Below are positions 41,813-51,768 of a stretch of DNA of 64,000 bases, one piece after another. The DNA is from Candidatus Sedimenticola sp. (ex Thyasira tokunagai). Lineage in GTDB: Bacteria > Pseudomonadota > Gammaproteobacteria > Chromatiales > Chromatiaceae. Both the position numbers and the translations under genes were made by a program. The stretch spans positions 496,598-560,597 of the forward strand of contig CP134874.1 of assembly GCA_037318855.1 (NCBI GenBank), given 5' to 3'. The notes beneath the pieces were generated by a model. The model searched no databases and was not told where the DNA came from. It worked only from the letters and a program-made list of their open reading frames with translations. Numbering within the stretch: position 1 is the first letter of the stretch; each line of letters starts with the position of its first letter.

Positions 41813-44209
41813 TCACCCCCCTTTTTTGCGGCTAAACAGCAGTGGTACGACATCTTCAAAAGTACAGGCAAAGTGAACCTTGATCCCCTTGCGTATATGC
41901 TCCGGCACCTCAGAAAACTCCCCCCGGTTCTCCTCGGGAAGGATCAGCTCGCGGATGCCTGCACGGCGTGCCGCAATCATCTTTTCACGCACGCCGCCGA
42001 TAGGGAATACATGGCCGGTCAGCGTCAGTTCGCCGGTCATGGCGATTGCTCTTACAGGTTGATTACGCGCCAGTGACAGTAACGCTGACGCGATGGTGAT
42101 GCCGGCACTGGGCCCGTCTTTGGGTGTTGCTCCGGCGGGTACGTGTAGGTGGATAAAGCTCTTCTCAAAAAACGCCGGATCTGCACCGAACTGATCAGCA
42201 TGTGAGACCACATAACCATAGGCGATCTCGGCTGACTCTTTCATTACGTCTCCCAGCTGGCCGGTGAGCTTGAATCCGCGGTTAAAACCATGGGTCCTTA
42301 CCGCCTCGATGCTGAGGGTGGCTCCACCCATGGAGGTCCAGGCGAGGCCGGTAACCACGCCGGGGCCGCTTAGATTACGTTCATCACGGAAGATAGGGCT
42401 GCCGAGATACTCTTGCAGGTTGTCTTGTTCTATGGTGATTGGTGTCGCTTCACCATCCAGTATCCGAACCACCGATTTGCGCACGATCTTGCCAATCTGC
42501 TTCTCTAGGCGTCTTACCCCTGCATCCCGTGCATAACCTTCAATGATTGCACGCAGGGCGGCGGCGTTGAGCTTTAGCTGATTTTTCTTCAGACCCGCCC
42601 GTTTCAGCTGGCGCGGCAGTAGATACTTGCGGGCGATCTGCAACTTCTCCTGGGCAATATAGCCGGAGAGAGAGATCATCTCCATGCGATCCAGTAGTGG
42701 CGCCGGAATGGTGTCGAGCTGGTTGGCAGTGCAGACAAACAGCACCTTGGAGAGGTCAAAGCGCAGATCCAGGTAGTGGTCGAGGAAGTCACTGTTCTGT
42801 TCAGGGTCCAGTGCCTCCAGCAGGGCGGATGCGGGATCGCCGTGGTAGGAGGCGCCGATCTTGTCGATCTCGTCGAGCATGATCACCGGGTTGGCACTGC
42901 CTGCTTCCTTCATCGCCTGGATGAATTTACCCGGCATGGCGCCGATATAGGTACGTCGATGGCCCTTGATCTCCGCCTCGTCTCGCATGCCGCCGACAGA
43001 GAATCGGTAGAAGTTGCGTCCCAATGCGTCGGCGATGGACTTGCCGATGGAGGTTTTACCGACACCCGGCGGACCCACCAGCAGGATGATTGAGCCACTC
43101 ACTTCACCCTTCATGATGCCGACAGCGAGGAACTCCAGTATCCGTTCTTTGACATCCTCCAGGCCGTAGTGGTCTTTGTCCAATGCCTTGCGAGCGAGCT
43201 CGATATCCAGTTTGTCGTCGGAGTTGTTCCCCCAGGGCAGCAGGGTGATCCAATCGATATAGTTGCGGGTGAGGGCGTATTCGGGAGAGCCGGTCTCCAG
43301 AATCGCCATCTTCTCCATCTCCTCCTCAAGGCGCTTTGATGCCTGCTCCGGGAGTGTGAGTGATTCCAGCCGATCACGGAATTTGTCCAACTCGGCAGTA
43401 CGGTCATCCTTCTCGATGCCGAGCTCCTGTTGAATTGATTTCAACTGTTCGCGCAGGAAGAACTCCCGTTGCTGATGGTCCATCCTATCTTCAACCGACT
43501 TACGAATTTCGTGCTGTGCTCGGGCCAGTTTTAGCTCATTGCTAAGCAGTACCAGCACCTTCTCCATGCGAGGCATCAGGTTGACCGCTTCCAGTATCTC
43601 TTGCAGCTGTTGATTGCTGGCGGTGGTCAGGCTGGCGGCGAAATCGGCCAGATGGGAGGGGTCGTCGGGACCCAGGCGGTCAAGAAAGATGCGCAGCTCT
43701 TCCCCATACAGGGGGTTAAGAGGAACCAGTTCCTTAATAGTGTTGATCACCGCCATGGCGTAGGCCTTGATCTCCTCCTTCTTGGCACCGGGCTTCTCGT
43801 TGAAGTAGTGCACCTCGGCCTGGAACGGGGCATTTTTTCCGATCAGCTTATCGATGCGAAAGCGCTGTACACACTCCACCAACACCTGCAGACGACCCTC
43901 GACCATCTGCACCCGGTGGATTTTACAGGCAGTGCCTATCCTGCGCAGATCCCCCGGCCCAGCCTCTTCTGAGGTGGCGGCGTCGGTCATTACGATACCG
44001 ATGACCTTTTGCTCCGACTTGCTCGCCGATTTGATGGTCTCACTCCAGTGCTCCGACTCCATTAACAGAGGGACGGCTTGACCCGGAAAGAAAGGGCGAG
44101 TGGCTATGGGGAGGAGATGAATCAGGTTTGGCAGAACCTCACCCGGCCGCAACAGTGCGCTGCCGGTGATGATATCTATAGTCTCTTGGTCGATAGTGTC
44201 GTCAATCAT
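41813..44209 (-). CDS. lon: ATP-dependent Lon protease
   Basis: A 798-residue LonA protease. The N-terminal substrate domain begins LIHLLPIATRPFFPGQAVPL; the AAA+ module has Walker A GPPGVGKTSIGKS near residue 378; the protease domain carries the catalytic Ser near 698 (KDGPSAGITIASAL) and Lys near 741 (REKMIAARR), spaced 43 residues apart as in E. coli. A diverged N terminus and the non-standard place (not next to clpX or hupB) suggest it may be an additional Lon copy. rsmA lies 64 bases upstream on the same strand. Confidence 0.94.
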   Translation of the reverse strand: MIDDTIDQETIDIITGSALLRPGEVLPNLIHLLPIATRPFFPGQAVPLLMESEHWSETIKSASKSEQKVIGIVMTDAATSEEAGPGDLRRIGTACKIHRVQMVEGRLQVLVECVQRFRIDKLIGKNAPFQAEVHYFNEKPGAKKEEIKAYAMAVINTIKELVPLNPLYGEELRIFLDRLGPDDPSHLADFAASLTTASNQQLQEILEAVNLMPRMEKVLVLLSNELKLARAQHEIRKSVEDRMDHQQREFFLREQLKSIQQELGIEKDDRTAELDKFRDRLESLTLPEQASKRLEEEMEKMAILETGSPEYALTRNYIDWITLLPWGNNSDDKLDIELARKALDKDHYGLEDVKERILEFLAVGIMKGEVSGSIILLVGPPGVGKTSIGKSIADALGRNFYRFSVGGMRDEAEIKGHRRTYIGAMPGKFIQAMKEAGSANPVIMLDEIDKIGASYHGDPASALLEALDPEQNSDFLDHYLDLRFDLSKVLFVCTANQLDTIPAPLLDRMEMISLSGYIAQEKLQIARKYLLPRQLKRAGLKKNQLKLNAAALRAIIEGYARDAGVRRLEKQIGKIVRKSVVRILDGEATPITIEQDNLQEYLGSPIFRDERNLSGPGVVTGLAWTSMGGATLSIEAVRTHGFNRGFKLTGQLGDVMKESAEIAYGYVVSHADQFGADPAFFEKSFIHLHVPAGATPKDGPSAGITIASALLSLARNQPVRAIAMTGELTLTGHVFPIGGVREKMIAARRAGIRELILPEENRGEFSEVPEHIRKGIKVHFACTFEDVVPLLFSRKKGG

Positions 44210-44273
44210 AAGTGCTCGTCACGGTGGTTCCGTTGCCGGTCTGTTTTTCAATTATAGAGAGATATTGAGACAG

Positions 44274-45071
44274 TTAGTGCTTTTTGCAAGCGAGATTAGA
44301 AAGAGTGACAAACTCCTCCAGGGTGAGGCGCTCAGCGCGAATGGAGGATTCAATACCCGCTTCTGTCATTGTTTCTGTGTCCACCAGATCACGCAGGCTG
44401 TTACGCAGTGTCTTGCGACGCTGTGAAAAAGCGGCGGTGACCATCTGGGCAAAAAAAGCACGGTCGCTAATGGCATAGGGTGGTTTTTCATAGGGGACCA
44501 GACGTACCAGGGCGGAGTTGACCTTGGGTGCCGGTTTGAATGCGCCGGGACCAATTTCAAACAGGGATTCCACACTGCATAGGGTCTGCAGCATCACAGT
44601 CAGTCTGCCGTAGACTTTGCTGCCCGGTTCTGCCGCCATGCGATCCACCACCTCTTTCTGCAGCATAAAGTGCATGTCACTGATGCAGTGTGACTGTTTC
44701 AGCAGGTGAAAGATGATGGGTGTGGAGATGTTGTAAGGCAAGTTGCCTACCAGTCGCAGTGGTTTTTCGTTTTCCACCAGGCTGCAGAAATCGAACTTTA
44801 GTGCATCAGCACTATGGAGGTGCAATTGTCCCAGGTCGGCGCACATCTCCGTCAGTGGTTGTATTAGATCGCGATCCAGTTCCACAGCATCCAGCGCGCC
44901 GGCGGCTCTCAATAACTCTTTGGTTATCGCTCCCTGCCCCGGTCCGATCTCTACCAGATGCTCCCCCTCTCTGGGTGCAATGGAGCGGACGATACGGCTG
45001 ATGACGCCCTGATCGTGGAGGAAGTTCTGACCGAACCTTTTTCTTGCCTTGTGTTGTGCGGGATTACCCAT
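44274..45071 (-). CDS. rsmA: 16S rRNA dimethyladenosine transferase
   Basis: A 265-residue RsmA (KsgA), which dimethylates two adjacent adenines near the 3' end of 16S rRNA. Start MGNPAQHKARKRFGQNFLHD; SAM site VEIGPGQGAITKELL; catalytic motif NLPYNISTPIIFHL. Normal length. The first 16 codons are partly duplicated at 51739-51786 (see that entry), indicating an insertion just upstream. The common surA / pdxA neighbours are absent. Confidence 0.96.
   Translation of the reverse strand: MGNPAQHKARKRFGQNFLHDQGVISRIVRSIAPREGEHLVEIGPGQGAITKELLRAAGALDAVELDRDLIQPLTEMCADLGQLHLHSADALKFDFCSLVENEKPLRLVGNLPYNISTPIIFHLLKQSHCISDMHFMLQKEVVDRMAAEPGSKVYGRLTVMLQTLCSVESLFEIGPGAFKPAPKVNSALVRLVPYEKPPYAISDRAFFAQMVTAAFSQRRKTLRNSLRDLVDTETMTEAGIESSIRAERLTLEEFVTLSNLACKKH
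45024..45053. repeat. Direct repeat, rsmA copy
   Basis: Thirty bases within the rsmA 5' coding region match 51739-51768 at 29 of 30 positions, including 26 in an unbroken run (45028-45053). Both copies have the same orientation and border the 6.7-kb accessory block, as left and right junctions of an integrated element would. Confidence 0.85.
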
Positions 45072-45419
45072 GCTTAAGTCTGCAAAATCAGTAAGTTATA
45101 AAATGATAATATGGGAATACCCACTAAAATCACACAGTTAGAAAGTGATGGTGGGAATTATAACTCGCATCGGTAATTATTTTTGAGAGTTTGCTGTATG
45201 GCTGCTGTGGAAGTTATTGCTGTCGTTTAGGTTGAGTATTGATTTGGCTCTAATGTGCCAGAACCGGTGAATTCAAGGTGATAGCTCCTATATCCCCCAA
45301 AAGCGTAAATCATGGATTTATGTTGGGGAATTTGAAGTGAGGAAAATCAACTTCATAATGTCTATTTCGAGTTAGGGGAAGAGTCCTATTCAAACTGTCT
45401 GCATGGATAGGCTCTAAAA
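45072..45419. other. AT-rich non-coding gap between rsmA and the RND gene
   Basis: A 348-base region without a convincing reading frame. It contains an imperfect dyad (CCCAC and ATCAC at 45120-45133 against GTGAT and GTGGG at 45145-45155) and AT-rich stretches that could hold the rsmA promoter on the - strand (TATAAC-like near 45097-45102). No inverted-repeat ends, integrase remnant or tRNA were seen. Confidence 0.4.
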
Positions 45420-48400
45420 TTACATTGTCGGTCGAATTCTCATAAACAGAGCATACAGTACAGGAACAATCCCCAGGGTCAGCACTGTACCTATCGCGAG
45501 CCCGAAGACTATTTCTGAGGCCATACCATAAAACAATGCATCTTTAGACCAGATTAGAGGCATGAGGCCGAGAACGGTTGTTCCAACAGACATGAAGATA
45601 GGCCTCAATCGGGCGACTGAGGCATTTACCACCGCATCGTAATCAGGTGTACCTGCAGTGCGCTCACTCTCTATTCGGTCAATTAGTACTATGGCATTGT
45701 TGATAATGGTGCCAGCCAGACTCAATAAGCCCAGGATGGTCATAAAGCCGAAAACCGCCTTCATGATGAGCAGTCCAGGAACGGCTCCAATCATGATCAA
45801 TGGAATGGTTAACAGGATGATGAGGGCGCGACGGAAGGAGTTGAACTGCCATATCAGGAGCAACACGATCAGACCAACAGCGGCAGGCATCCATTCTGCC
45901 AGGTATTTTTGTGCTTTGGCTGAGGCTTCCAGTTCTCCTCCTAACTCCCAAAAGTAACCAGGCGGCAGTTCTAAGCCTTCAACGGAGGGTTTCAGTCGGG
46001 AGAATAGATCGGCGGCTTTCAGGGTGGCGTGTTTAGCGCTAACTGTGATGGTGCGTGCCTGGTCTCGACGCTTTAGACGACTATATTCGCCCACTCCCAC
46101 AATATTTGCGATCTGACCAAGGGGCACGTTGCTGCTCTGGCTTTCTGAGAAGATTCCGATGGATCCCAGGTTCGATAGTAGAGATCTGTCTTTTTCACTG
46201 CCACGGGCGATAACCGGTATTATGGTATCCCCTTCCCTGTAATCGGTCACTACCTGGCCGCTGAGGAAAGTCTGTAGGGACTTAGCAACATCTGCTGAGG
46301 TCAAGCCAACGCGCTGAGCACGGATTTGATCAACCTGAACCATCAACTTAACGATCGGATTATCCCAGTCCTGCATGATATCGACAGTCCCCGGGATATC
46401 ACGTAAAGCAGATAGAAGCTGTTCTGCTTTTTCCATTAATATTAGATCATTGTCGCCACTGATGCGAACCTCTAGCAGCCCCGTTTCATTGGGGCCAAGC
46501 CACATGGATTTAACTCGGCCGCGCACATTGGGGAAGTTTTCAAGAATGTGTTGACGGGTGCGTACCACCATCTCCGGTACTTGGTTAGGTGTTTGCGTAT
46601 TGACCACCAGAAAACCCACATGAGGATCTGGGTCAATGGGTGCCAAAGATAGGAAAAAACGAGGGCCACCACTCCCTGCATAACCAATGGTATCGGTGAC
46701 CTCGGGATTGGCTGTCTTATCGCCAAGCCAGTCACTCAATGATTGGATGGCCTCTGATGTTTCTCGGACATCGGAACCGGCAGGAAGATCCAGGTAGATG
46801 AGATACTGATTGCGGTCACTGGGCGGGAAAAATTCCTTGACTACAAACTGCATTCCCCAGAGAGAAGTCAGCAGGGCAATTATCACCAGGGCCAGCGTAA
46901 TGCCCCGATTGTGTAATACCCAATGTAGGAAACTTCGGTAAGCACGAAAAAGCCAACCGTTGTACGGGTCATTTTTAGTTTGGTTGTCTGCCTTAGGCTT
47001 AACCTTTAGAAAATGGTAACTGACGGTTGTCGTTGCTGTCAGTGAAAGGAACCAGGAGGTAAGCAACAGAATTGTCACGACGACACTGAGAGACCCCGTG
47101 TACTCACCGGAACCGCCTATAGATAGCATCAACGGCATGAAGGCCAAGACGGTGGTCAGGGTAGAAGTGAGCAAAGGTACGGCGAGTGAACGGCCTGCCG
47201 AAATGACCGCCTCCCTCCGTTCTTCTCCACGTTCCAAGCGGCTACGGATATCCTCTGCCACGACAATGCCATTGTCCACCAACAGCCCCAAGGCGAGGAT
47301 CATGGATGCGATGGAGATGCGTTGCAGTTCAACACCCAGCATAGCCATAATGGCCAAACCAATTAGCATTACCAAGGGCACGAATGCGCCTACAACAAGG
47401 CCGGTACGAAGACCTAGGAAAAGCATGACCACAGCCAGCACAATGATGACCGTCTGCATCAGATTACTGATGGCACCGAACACTGCTTTGTCGATCAAGG
47501 CAGGCTGGAAGGTGGCAAACTCAAGCACATAGCCTATGGGCAGGGATTGCTCTGCTTCCGCTACCCGGATTTTTAGGCGTTCACCGAACTCAACCGCATC
47601 GGTGCCTTCCAGTATGGAGACGCTCAGTACAATCGCCTGGCGTCCATTGAAATAGGCGGGCTTCTCGGGTGGGTCCACGTAGGCACGTCGTATCTTCACC
47701 AGGTCTTGTAACGGAATGGCAAGCTCACTGCCAGGTATGGGGATCTCTATGTCATGGAGCTGCTCCACGCTGTTGATATTTCCAGAAGGTTCGATCAGGA
47801 ATTCTCGTTCATCCACCCGGAACCGGCCGCCTGAGAGAAGAACATTCTGGCTTTGCAACGTAGAACGAATAATGCTGGGAGTAACTCCCAGTTCCCGCAG
47901 CCGTGTATTGTTCGCCTCAAGATAGATACGCTCTTCCTGGACACCGAACAACTCGACGCGCTTGATCCCGTTCAAGGCATAGAGTTGGTCGCGTAGACTG
48001 CGCGCCTTTTGGCGCATCTCTGCCAGGGTGAAGCCATCACTCCACAATGCGATCGTTGCCACCGCAGTGAGGTCGAATTCATCGTTCACCAGCGGTCCAA
48101 CAGCACCTTCTGGCAGATCAGGGGCGAGGTCGGCCATGCGATTACGAAGATTCTTCCAGACTGGCTCCATCTCATCGACATCATCTCGAACCACGACATG
48201 CACCAGGGAGGTTCCGGGCTTGGAAATAGATTTGATGTGGTCAACTTCCGGGATCTCGCGGATCTTCTCTTCCAGCTTGCGAGTGAGCAGGTTTTCCACC
48301 CGGCGCGTCGGCATTCCAGGATAGTGTGCAGTAACAATTGCCTTGCGGATTGTTACGCTGGGATCCTCCTGTTTGGGATAGTCTGGGAATGCCATGAGAC

Positions 48401-48476
48401 CGGCCAAGGCGACCATGAGTATGGCAAATAGCGTGACTCGTGAGTTATCCAGGGCAAAGCGTGTGATGTTGTACAT
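45420..48476 (-). CDS. RND efflux transporter, inner membrane subunit
   Basis: A 1018-residue RND permease of the AcrB/HAE-1 superfamily, driving proton-coupled export. It starts MYNITRFALDNSRVTLFAIL; two large periplasmic regions separate helix 1 from helix 2 and helix 7 from helix 8. In helix 4 the proton-relay segment reads LGLLVDNGIVVAED, with Asn where AcrB has the second Asp. Substrate is unknown; drugs or organic acids are likelier than metals because heavy-metal motifs are missing. It follows the adaptor by 7 bases. No outer membrane factor gene is present here. Confidence 0.92.
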   Translation of the reverse strand: MYNITRFALDNSRVTLFAILMVALAGLMAFPDYPKQEDPSVTIRKAIVTAHYPGMPTRRVENLLTRKLEEKIREIPEVDHIKSISKPGTSLVHVVVRDDVDEMEPVWKNLRNRMADLAPDLPEGAVGPLVNDEFDLTAVATIALWSDGFTLAEMRQKARSLRDQLYALNGIKRVELFGVQEERIYLEANNTRLRELGVTPSIIRSTLQSQNVLLSGGRFRVDEREFLIEPSGNINSVEQLHDIEIPIPGSELAIPLQDLVKIRRAYVDPPEKPAYFNGRQAIVLSVSILEGTDAVEFGERLKIRVAEAEQSLPIGYVLEFATFQPALIDKAVFGAISNLMQTVIIVLAVVMLFLGLRTGLVVGAFVPLVMLIGLAIMAMLGVELQRISIASMILALGLLVDNGIVVAEDIRSRLERGEERREAVISAGRSLAVPLLTSTLTTVLAFMPLMLSIGGSGEYTGSLSVVVTILLLTSWFLSLTATTTVSYHFLKVKPKADNQTKNDPYNGWLFRAYRSFLHWVLHNRGITLALVIIALLTSLWGMQFVVKEFFPPSDRNQYLIYLDLPAGSDVRETSEAIQSLSDWLGDKTANPEVTDTIGYAGSGGPRFFLSLAPIDPDPHVGFLVVNTQTPNQVPEMVVRTRQHILENFPNVRGRVKSMWLGPNETGLLEVRISGDNDLILMEKAEQLLSALRDIPGTVDIMQDWDNPIVKLMVQVDQIRAQRVGLTSADVAKSLQTFLSGQVVTDYREGDTIIPVIARGSEKDRSLLSNLGSIGIFSESQSSNVPLGQIANIVGVGEYSRLKRRDQARTITVSAKHATLKAADLFSRLKPSVEGLELPPGYFWELGGELEASAKAQKYLAEWMPAAVGLIVLLLIWQFNSFRRALIILLTIPLIMIGAVPGLLIMKAVFGFMTILGLLSLAGTIINNAIVLIDRIESERTAGTPDYDAVVNASVARLRPIFMSVGTTVLGLMPLIWSKDALFYGMASEIVFGLAIGTVLTLGIVPVLYALFMRIRPTM

Positions 48477-48483
48477 AATTGAT

Positions 48484-49581
48484 CTACTGCTCGTCTAGCA
48501 AGCGAACTTTCTGACCATCACTTAGAAAGCTGAGACCAGCAGCGGCAAGAATCTCCCCGTCCGTAACGCCTTCCTTGATCACCACCAGATTCTCACGCAC
48601 ACCCGCCGTCTTGACTTCCCGGCGATGAACCGTAGAGGACGCTGGATCATAGACGAAAACAATAGATGTTCGTGGTTTGTCGATCTGCGGCAACAGGGTA
48701 GCACTGGGAACGAGATAGCCCTGCATGTCCGCATCCTGTTTCAATAGGATCGTCACCTCTGCCGTAATGCCTGGATGAAGGGTCGCGGGTGATTCCAGTA
48801 GACTGACTGCAACAGGAAAGGCGTTGGCGGTATCAGCTGCACTGCCGATTTCCGTGATGCGTCCATCCGTGACAGCAGAAGGGGCTGATGGAAACACTGT
48901 GCGCGTAGTTGCACCTAAGTACAGACGATTAACGACGCCTTCAGGAACGGATAAACGTACCTCCAGAGCACCCTCGGCGTCCAGATCGAAGACATGCCGT
49001 CCTGCGCTTACTTCCACATGAACATCGATATCTTTTTTTGCTACAAAACCGTCAAAGGGAGCACGTAATTCCGTGTTTTTAAGGTCACGCTGGGCGAGAC
49101 TAAGCTTTGCGCGTGCAAAGGTGACTGAATTTCGCGTAGTGTCCCGTGCTGTCCGTGATTGATCAAGTTGTGACTTCGATACTAAGCCTTTTTTGGCAAG
49201 TGTCTGATAGCGCTCAAATTCCGTCTTTTTGTTGCCATAGTCAGCTTGAGCCTTATCAAGATCCGCATTAGCTGCAGTGACATCCAGTTTATAGGGTTCT
49301 TTGTCGAGACGAGCGAGGATTTCGCCCTTCTTGACCCGGTCACCTACATTGACTTGGATGGCTTGAACCTTGCCTCCAACCTCGAAGCTCAGGCTAGTGG
49401 AGTCAGCCGCTTGAACGACGCCTGAGAAAGTGCGAGTCTGGGCCGAGGCCAGTTGGTTAACGGTAATGGTTTTAAGCGCTCGAACCTGTTCCTGGGCCGG
49501 TGGTGGAGCCTGCCGGCAGGCACTCTGCATCAACAAAACGCCCAAAATCGCCACAGAAGAAAGATTGTGTAACAAACTCAT
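48484..49581 (-). CDS. RND efflux periplasmic adaptor (MFP)
   Basis: A 365-residue membrane fusion protein. The N terminus looks like a lipoprotein signal ending at LLMQSAC, with a non-ideal lipobox. The order is beta-barrel/lipoyl half (SLSFEVGGKVQAIQVNVGDRV), alpha-helical hairpin (residues about 95-165), second lipoyl half (LRAPFDGFVAKKDIDV-like) and beta-barrel. GAGGA lies 7 bases before ATG. Pairs with the RND gene directly downstream to bridge to a TolC-type channel encoded elsewhere. Confidence 0.92.
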   Translation of the reverse strand: MSLLHNLSSVAILGVLLMQSACRQAPPPAQEQVRALKTITVNQLASAQTRTFSGVVQAADSTSLSFEVGGKVQAIQVNVGDRVKKGEILARLDKEPYKLDVTAANADLDKAQADYGNKKTEFERYQTLAKKGLVSKSQLDQSRTARDTTRNSVTFARAKLSLAQRDLKNTELRAPFDGFVAKKDIDVHVEVSAGRHVFDLDAEGALEVRLSVPEGVVNRLYLGATTRTVFPSAPSAVTDGRITEIGSAADTANAFPVAVSLLESPATLHPGITAEVTILLKQDADMQGYLVPSATLLPQIDKPRTSIVFVYDPASSTVHRREVKTAGVRENLVVIKEGVTDGEILAAAGLSFLSDGQKVRLLDEQ

Positions 49582-49616
49582 TGTTTTATCCTCAGCACTT
49601 TGGACTGCATTTAGTC

Positions 49617-49645
49617 ATTCTATAGTAGCCAACTCGACGATTGAA
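49617..49645 (-). promoter_or_regulatory. Possible promoter of the adaptor-RND operon
   Basis: On the - strand: TTCAAT (49645-49640), 17 bases, TAGAAT (49622-49617). The -10 is good and the -35 weak. It lies 36 bases before the adaptor start. Confidence 0.4.
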
Positions 49646-49711
49646 CGCTCTTAGCAGGTCATATTCTCTTAACCGAAACGGCTATGACCGCTGAGGAACA
49701 AGACTAAAACA

Positions 49712-50302
49712 CTAGTGAGTAGGGCCGAGGAGTGCACCATTTCTCCCTGACTCAATTGACTGGACATAATACTCGGCGATATCCACAGCTGGAGTACCGC
49801 CAGGGCCCCAGCCAAGTTTTTCAGCAGTCTCTTTTGCCATTGGGGGGCATACCGCATTGAGACGTTGTTGATTCGGCATGTCCAGCGCAGCTGACTCAAC
49901 AAAACCTTCCAGTCCACGATTTATCATCGTGAGCATGACGCTATGCGGGCTTGGATTATGCGCAAGTATTCCGGTAGTCAGTGTAATCACGCCTCCTGGG
50001 TTCACGTGGTTTCTGCCATGACGGACAAGATTGATTTGTCCCATCAGTTTGTTTCCCAAACTGAAAGCAAAGTCTTTATCTGTCAGGGAATCGAGTGGCC
50101 CGAAATTGGCGTTTCCTGCCGCAGAGATGACAGCATCAATACCTGACACGGCCTGAAACATTGCTTTGATTGAATCTGGGTTGCTGAGGTCAACTTGAAC
50201 ATCTCCGTTTCTGGATGCCCTGATAACCTCATGCCCTCTATCAAACGCTGCTGCGACTGCTGATCCAATGGTGCCGCTGGCGCCGATAACGAGAATCTTC
50301 AT
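49712..50302 (-). CDS. Short-chain dehydrogenase/reductase, small form
   Basis: A 196-residue SDR-type protein. The nucleotide-binding motif is MKILVIGASGTIGSAVAAAF; the central region has ISAAGNANFGPLD and ITLTTGILAHNPSPHS, but the canonical YxxxK is not clear: at that place the sequence reads MLTMINRGLEGF, so activity is uncertain. It is much shorter than typical 250-residue SDRs. It is divergent from the LysR gene, the usual layout of a LysR regulator and its target. Substrate unknown. Confidence 0.8.
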   Translation of the reverse strand: MKILVIGASGTIGSAVAAAFDRGHEVIRASRNGDVQVDLSNPDSIKAMFQAVSGIDAVISAAGNANFGPLDSLTDKDFAFSLGNKLMGQINLVRHGRNHVNPGGVITLTTGILAHNPSPHSVMLTMINRGLEGFVESAALDMPNQQRLNAVCPPMAKETAEKLGWGPGGTPAVDIAEYYVQSIESGRNGALLGPTH

Positions 50303-50417
50303 AATTATCTCCTCTCAGGTTTTGGAGAATTTGGTTGATGGGTAGAACTATAGAAATTACTCTAAATGTGATAAATAGGAGAATAAAGAAAACATTATTC
50401 GAAATATTAGAAAAATT

Positions 50418-51320
50418 ATGGATAAGCTTAGATCAATGCAGGTCTTTCGCGAGGTGGTGCGGCGAGGGAGTTTCAGTGCAGCAGCAGAATCACTGCAATT
50501 GGCGAATTCGGCCGTTAGCCGTCAGGTATCTGAACTGGAACGGTGGTTAGATGTTAAGTTGCTGTACCGCACCACACGCACGCTAAGTCTCACTGATGAT
50601 GGTCGGATCTATCTGGAAAAATTCGATGCTATTCTCAATAGCATCAAAGATCTGGAGCAGCAAGCCACCAGCAGCCGCGAAAAAGTTCGGGGAACATTAC
50701 GTATCACAGCGCCTCTGTACCTTGGTCGCTATGTTCTCGAACCTATGCTCCCTGGATTCATGCGTTCTTATCCAGAGGTTAATATCTCATTGCTATTGGT
50801 AGACCGTTTTGTAGATCTGGTTGAGGAAGGATTTGATCTCGCCGTGCGTGTAGGTGAACTACCGGAGTCAAACCTTATTGCCCGCAAGCTCGGTAACATG
50901 CAACTCAAAGCTGTGGCAGCTCCAGCCTATCTGGAGAAATTCGGTATTCCGGAATCGCCAGAGGAATTACGAGATCACAACTGTCTGTATGACACACTCG
51001 CCAAACTCAATCAGCGATGGAGATTCAAGGAGGGCGAGGGTGAGCTGAGCGTACCTGTTGAGAGTAGCTTTGTAACTAATAATGGCGAGATGATTACGCA
51101 GATGGCAATAGAAGCTATGGGAATAGCCTACCTACCTAACTTTTTCGTTGATGCGCCGATAAAAGAGGGGAAACTTGTACAGATTCTTGATGGATATACA
51201 CAAGACTCCTATCCTATCTCGATACTCTATCCGTATAACCGGCACATGAATCTTTCATTGCGTACTCTTATTGACCGTTTATTTGAGCGGTATGCCTATC
51301 TGAATGCAGATTCCAATTAG
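50418..51320 (+). CDS. LysR-family transcriptional regulator
   Basis: A 300-residue LTTR. N-terminal winged helix-turn-helix: MDKLRSMQVFREVVRRGSFS, then AAAESLQLANSAVSRQVSELE; C-terminal inducer-binding domain from about residue 90 (GTLRITAPLYLGRYVLEPML). This subgroup resembles the CrgA/AaeR-like regulators of divergently placed genes. It probably controls the SDR gene and perhaps the pump across the 115-base intergenic region. Effector unknown. Confidence 0.92.
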   Translation: MDKLRSMQVFREVVRRGSFSAAAESLQLANSAVSRQVSELERWLDVKLLYRTTRTLSLTDDGRIYLEKFDAILNSIKDLEQQATSSREKVRGTLRITAPLYLGRYVLEPMLPGFMRSYPEVNISLLLVDRFVDLVEEGFDLAVRVGELPESNLIARKLGNMQLKAVAAPAYLEKFGIPESPEELRDHNCLYDTLAKLNQRWRFKEGEGELSVPVESSFVTNNGEMITQMAIEAMGIAYLPNFFVDAPIKEGKLVQILDGYTQDSYPISILYPYNRHMNLSLRTLIDRLFERYAYLNADSN

Positions 51321-51340
51321 AAACGAAAAACGACTGGAAA

Positions 51341-51688
51341 GTGTCTAGGTTATTGGTGGCGATTCATGCTGAGTTAATCAACAAAATGAAACCATATTTA
51401 CTGGGAATATTAACGACCGTAGCGATGAAAGGTACTGTTTTACACAGAAAAATGGTCACAGGTGAATTTAAGCTGCTTGATTCTTATGAAGTGCTGGAAG
51501 AAATGAAGATATTATTGGAACATATTGATCTGCAAGAGATGTATGTCGATGCGACACATGCTTCTAATATGTTACCAATAAAAGGATTACTTAAGGATAG
51601 TAAATCTGAGGTATTTTCTTCAATCAATAAACATTTACAAAATAAGGATAAAAGCTTAATTGGTAAGCCATACGTCGGACAATTTTGA
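51341..51688 (+). pseudogene. C-terminal remnant, possibly of a radical SAM protein
   Basis: The frame is open upstream into the end of the LysR gene with no plausible ribosome binding site, so this looks like a gene fragment rather than a gene. The piece DATHASNMLPIKGLLKDSK resembles the HASNYLPLKG-type tail of certain radical SAM enzymes (family resemblance from memory, not tested). It lies at the inner edge of the accessory block, just before the rsmA remnant. Confidence 0.35.
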
Positions 51689-51738
51689 GTGATGTATGTA
51701 ACTCATTGAGTGAAGCGGGGAGTCACAACTGGGGAGCG

Positions 51739-51768
51739 GTTTTGACCGAACCTTTTTCTTGCCTTGTG
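51739..51768. repeat. Direct repeat, distal copy
   Basis: Matches 45024-45053 at 29 of 30 bases, same orientation. Distance between the two copies is 6715 bp. Confidence 0.85.
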
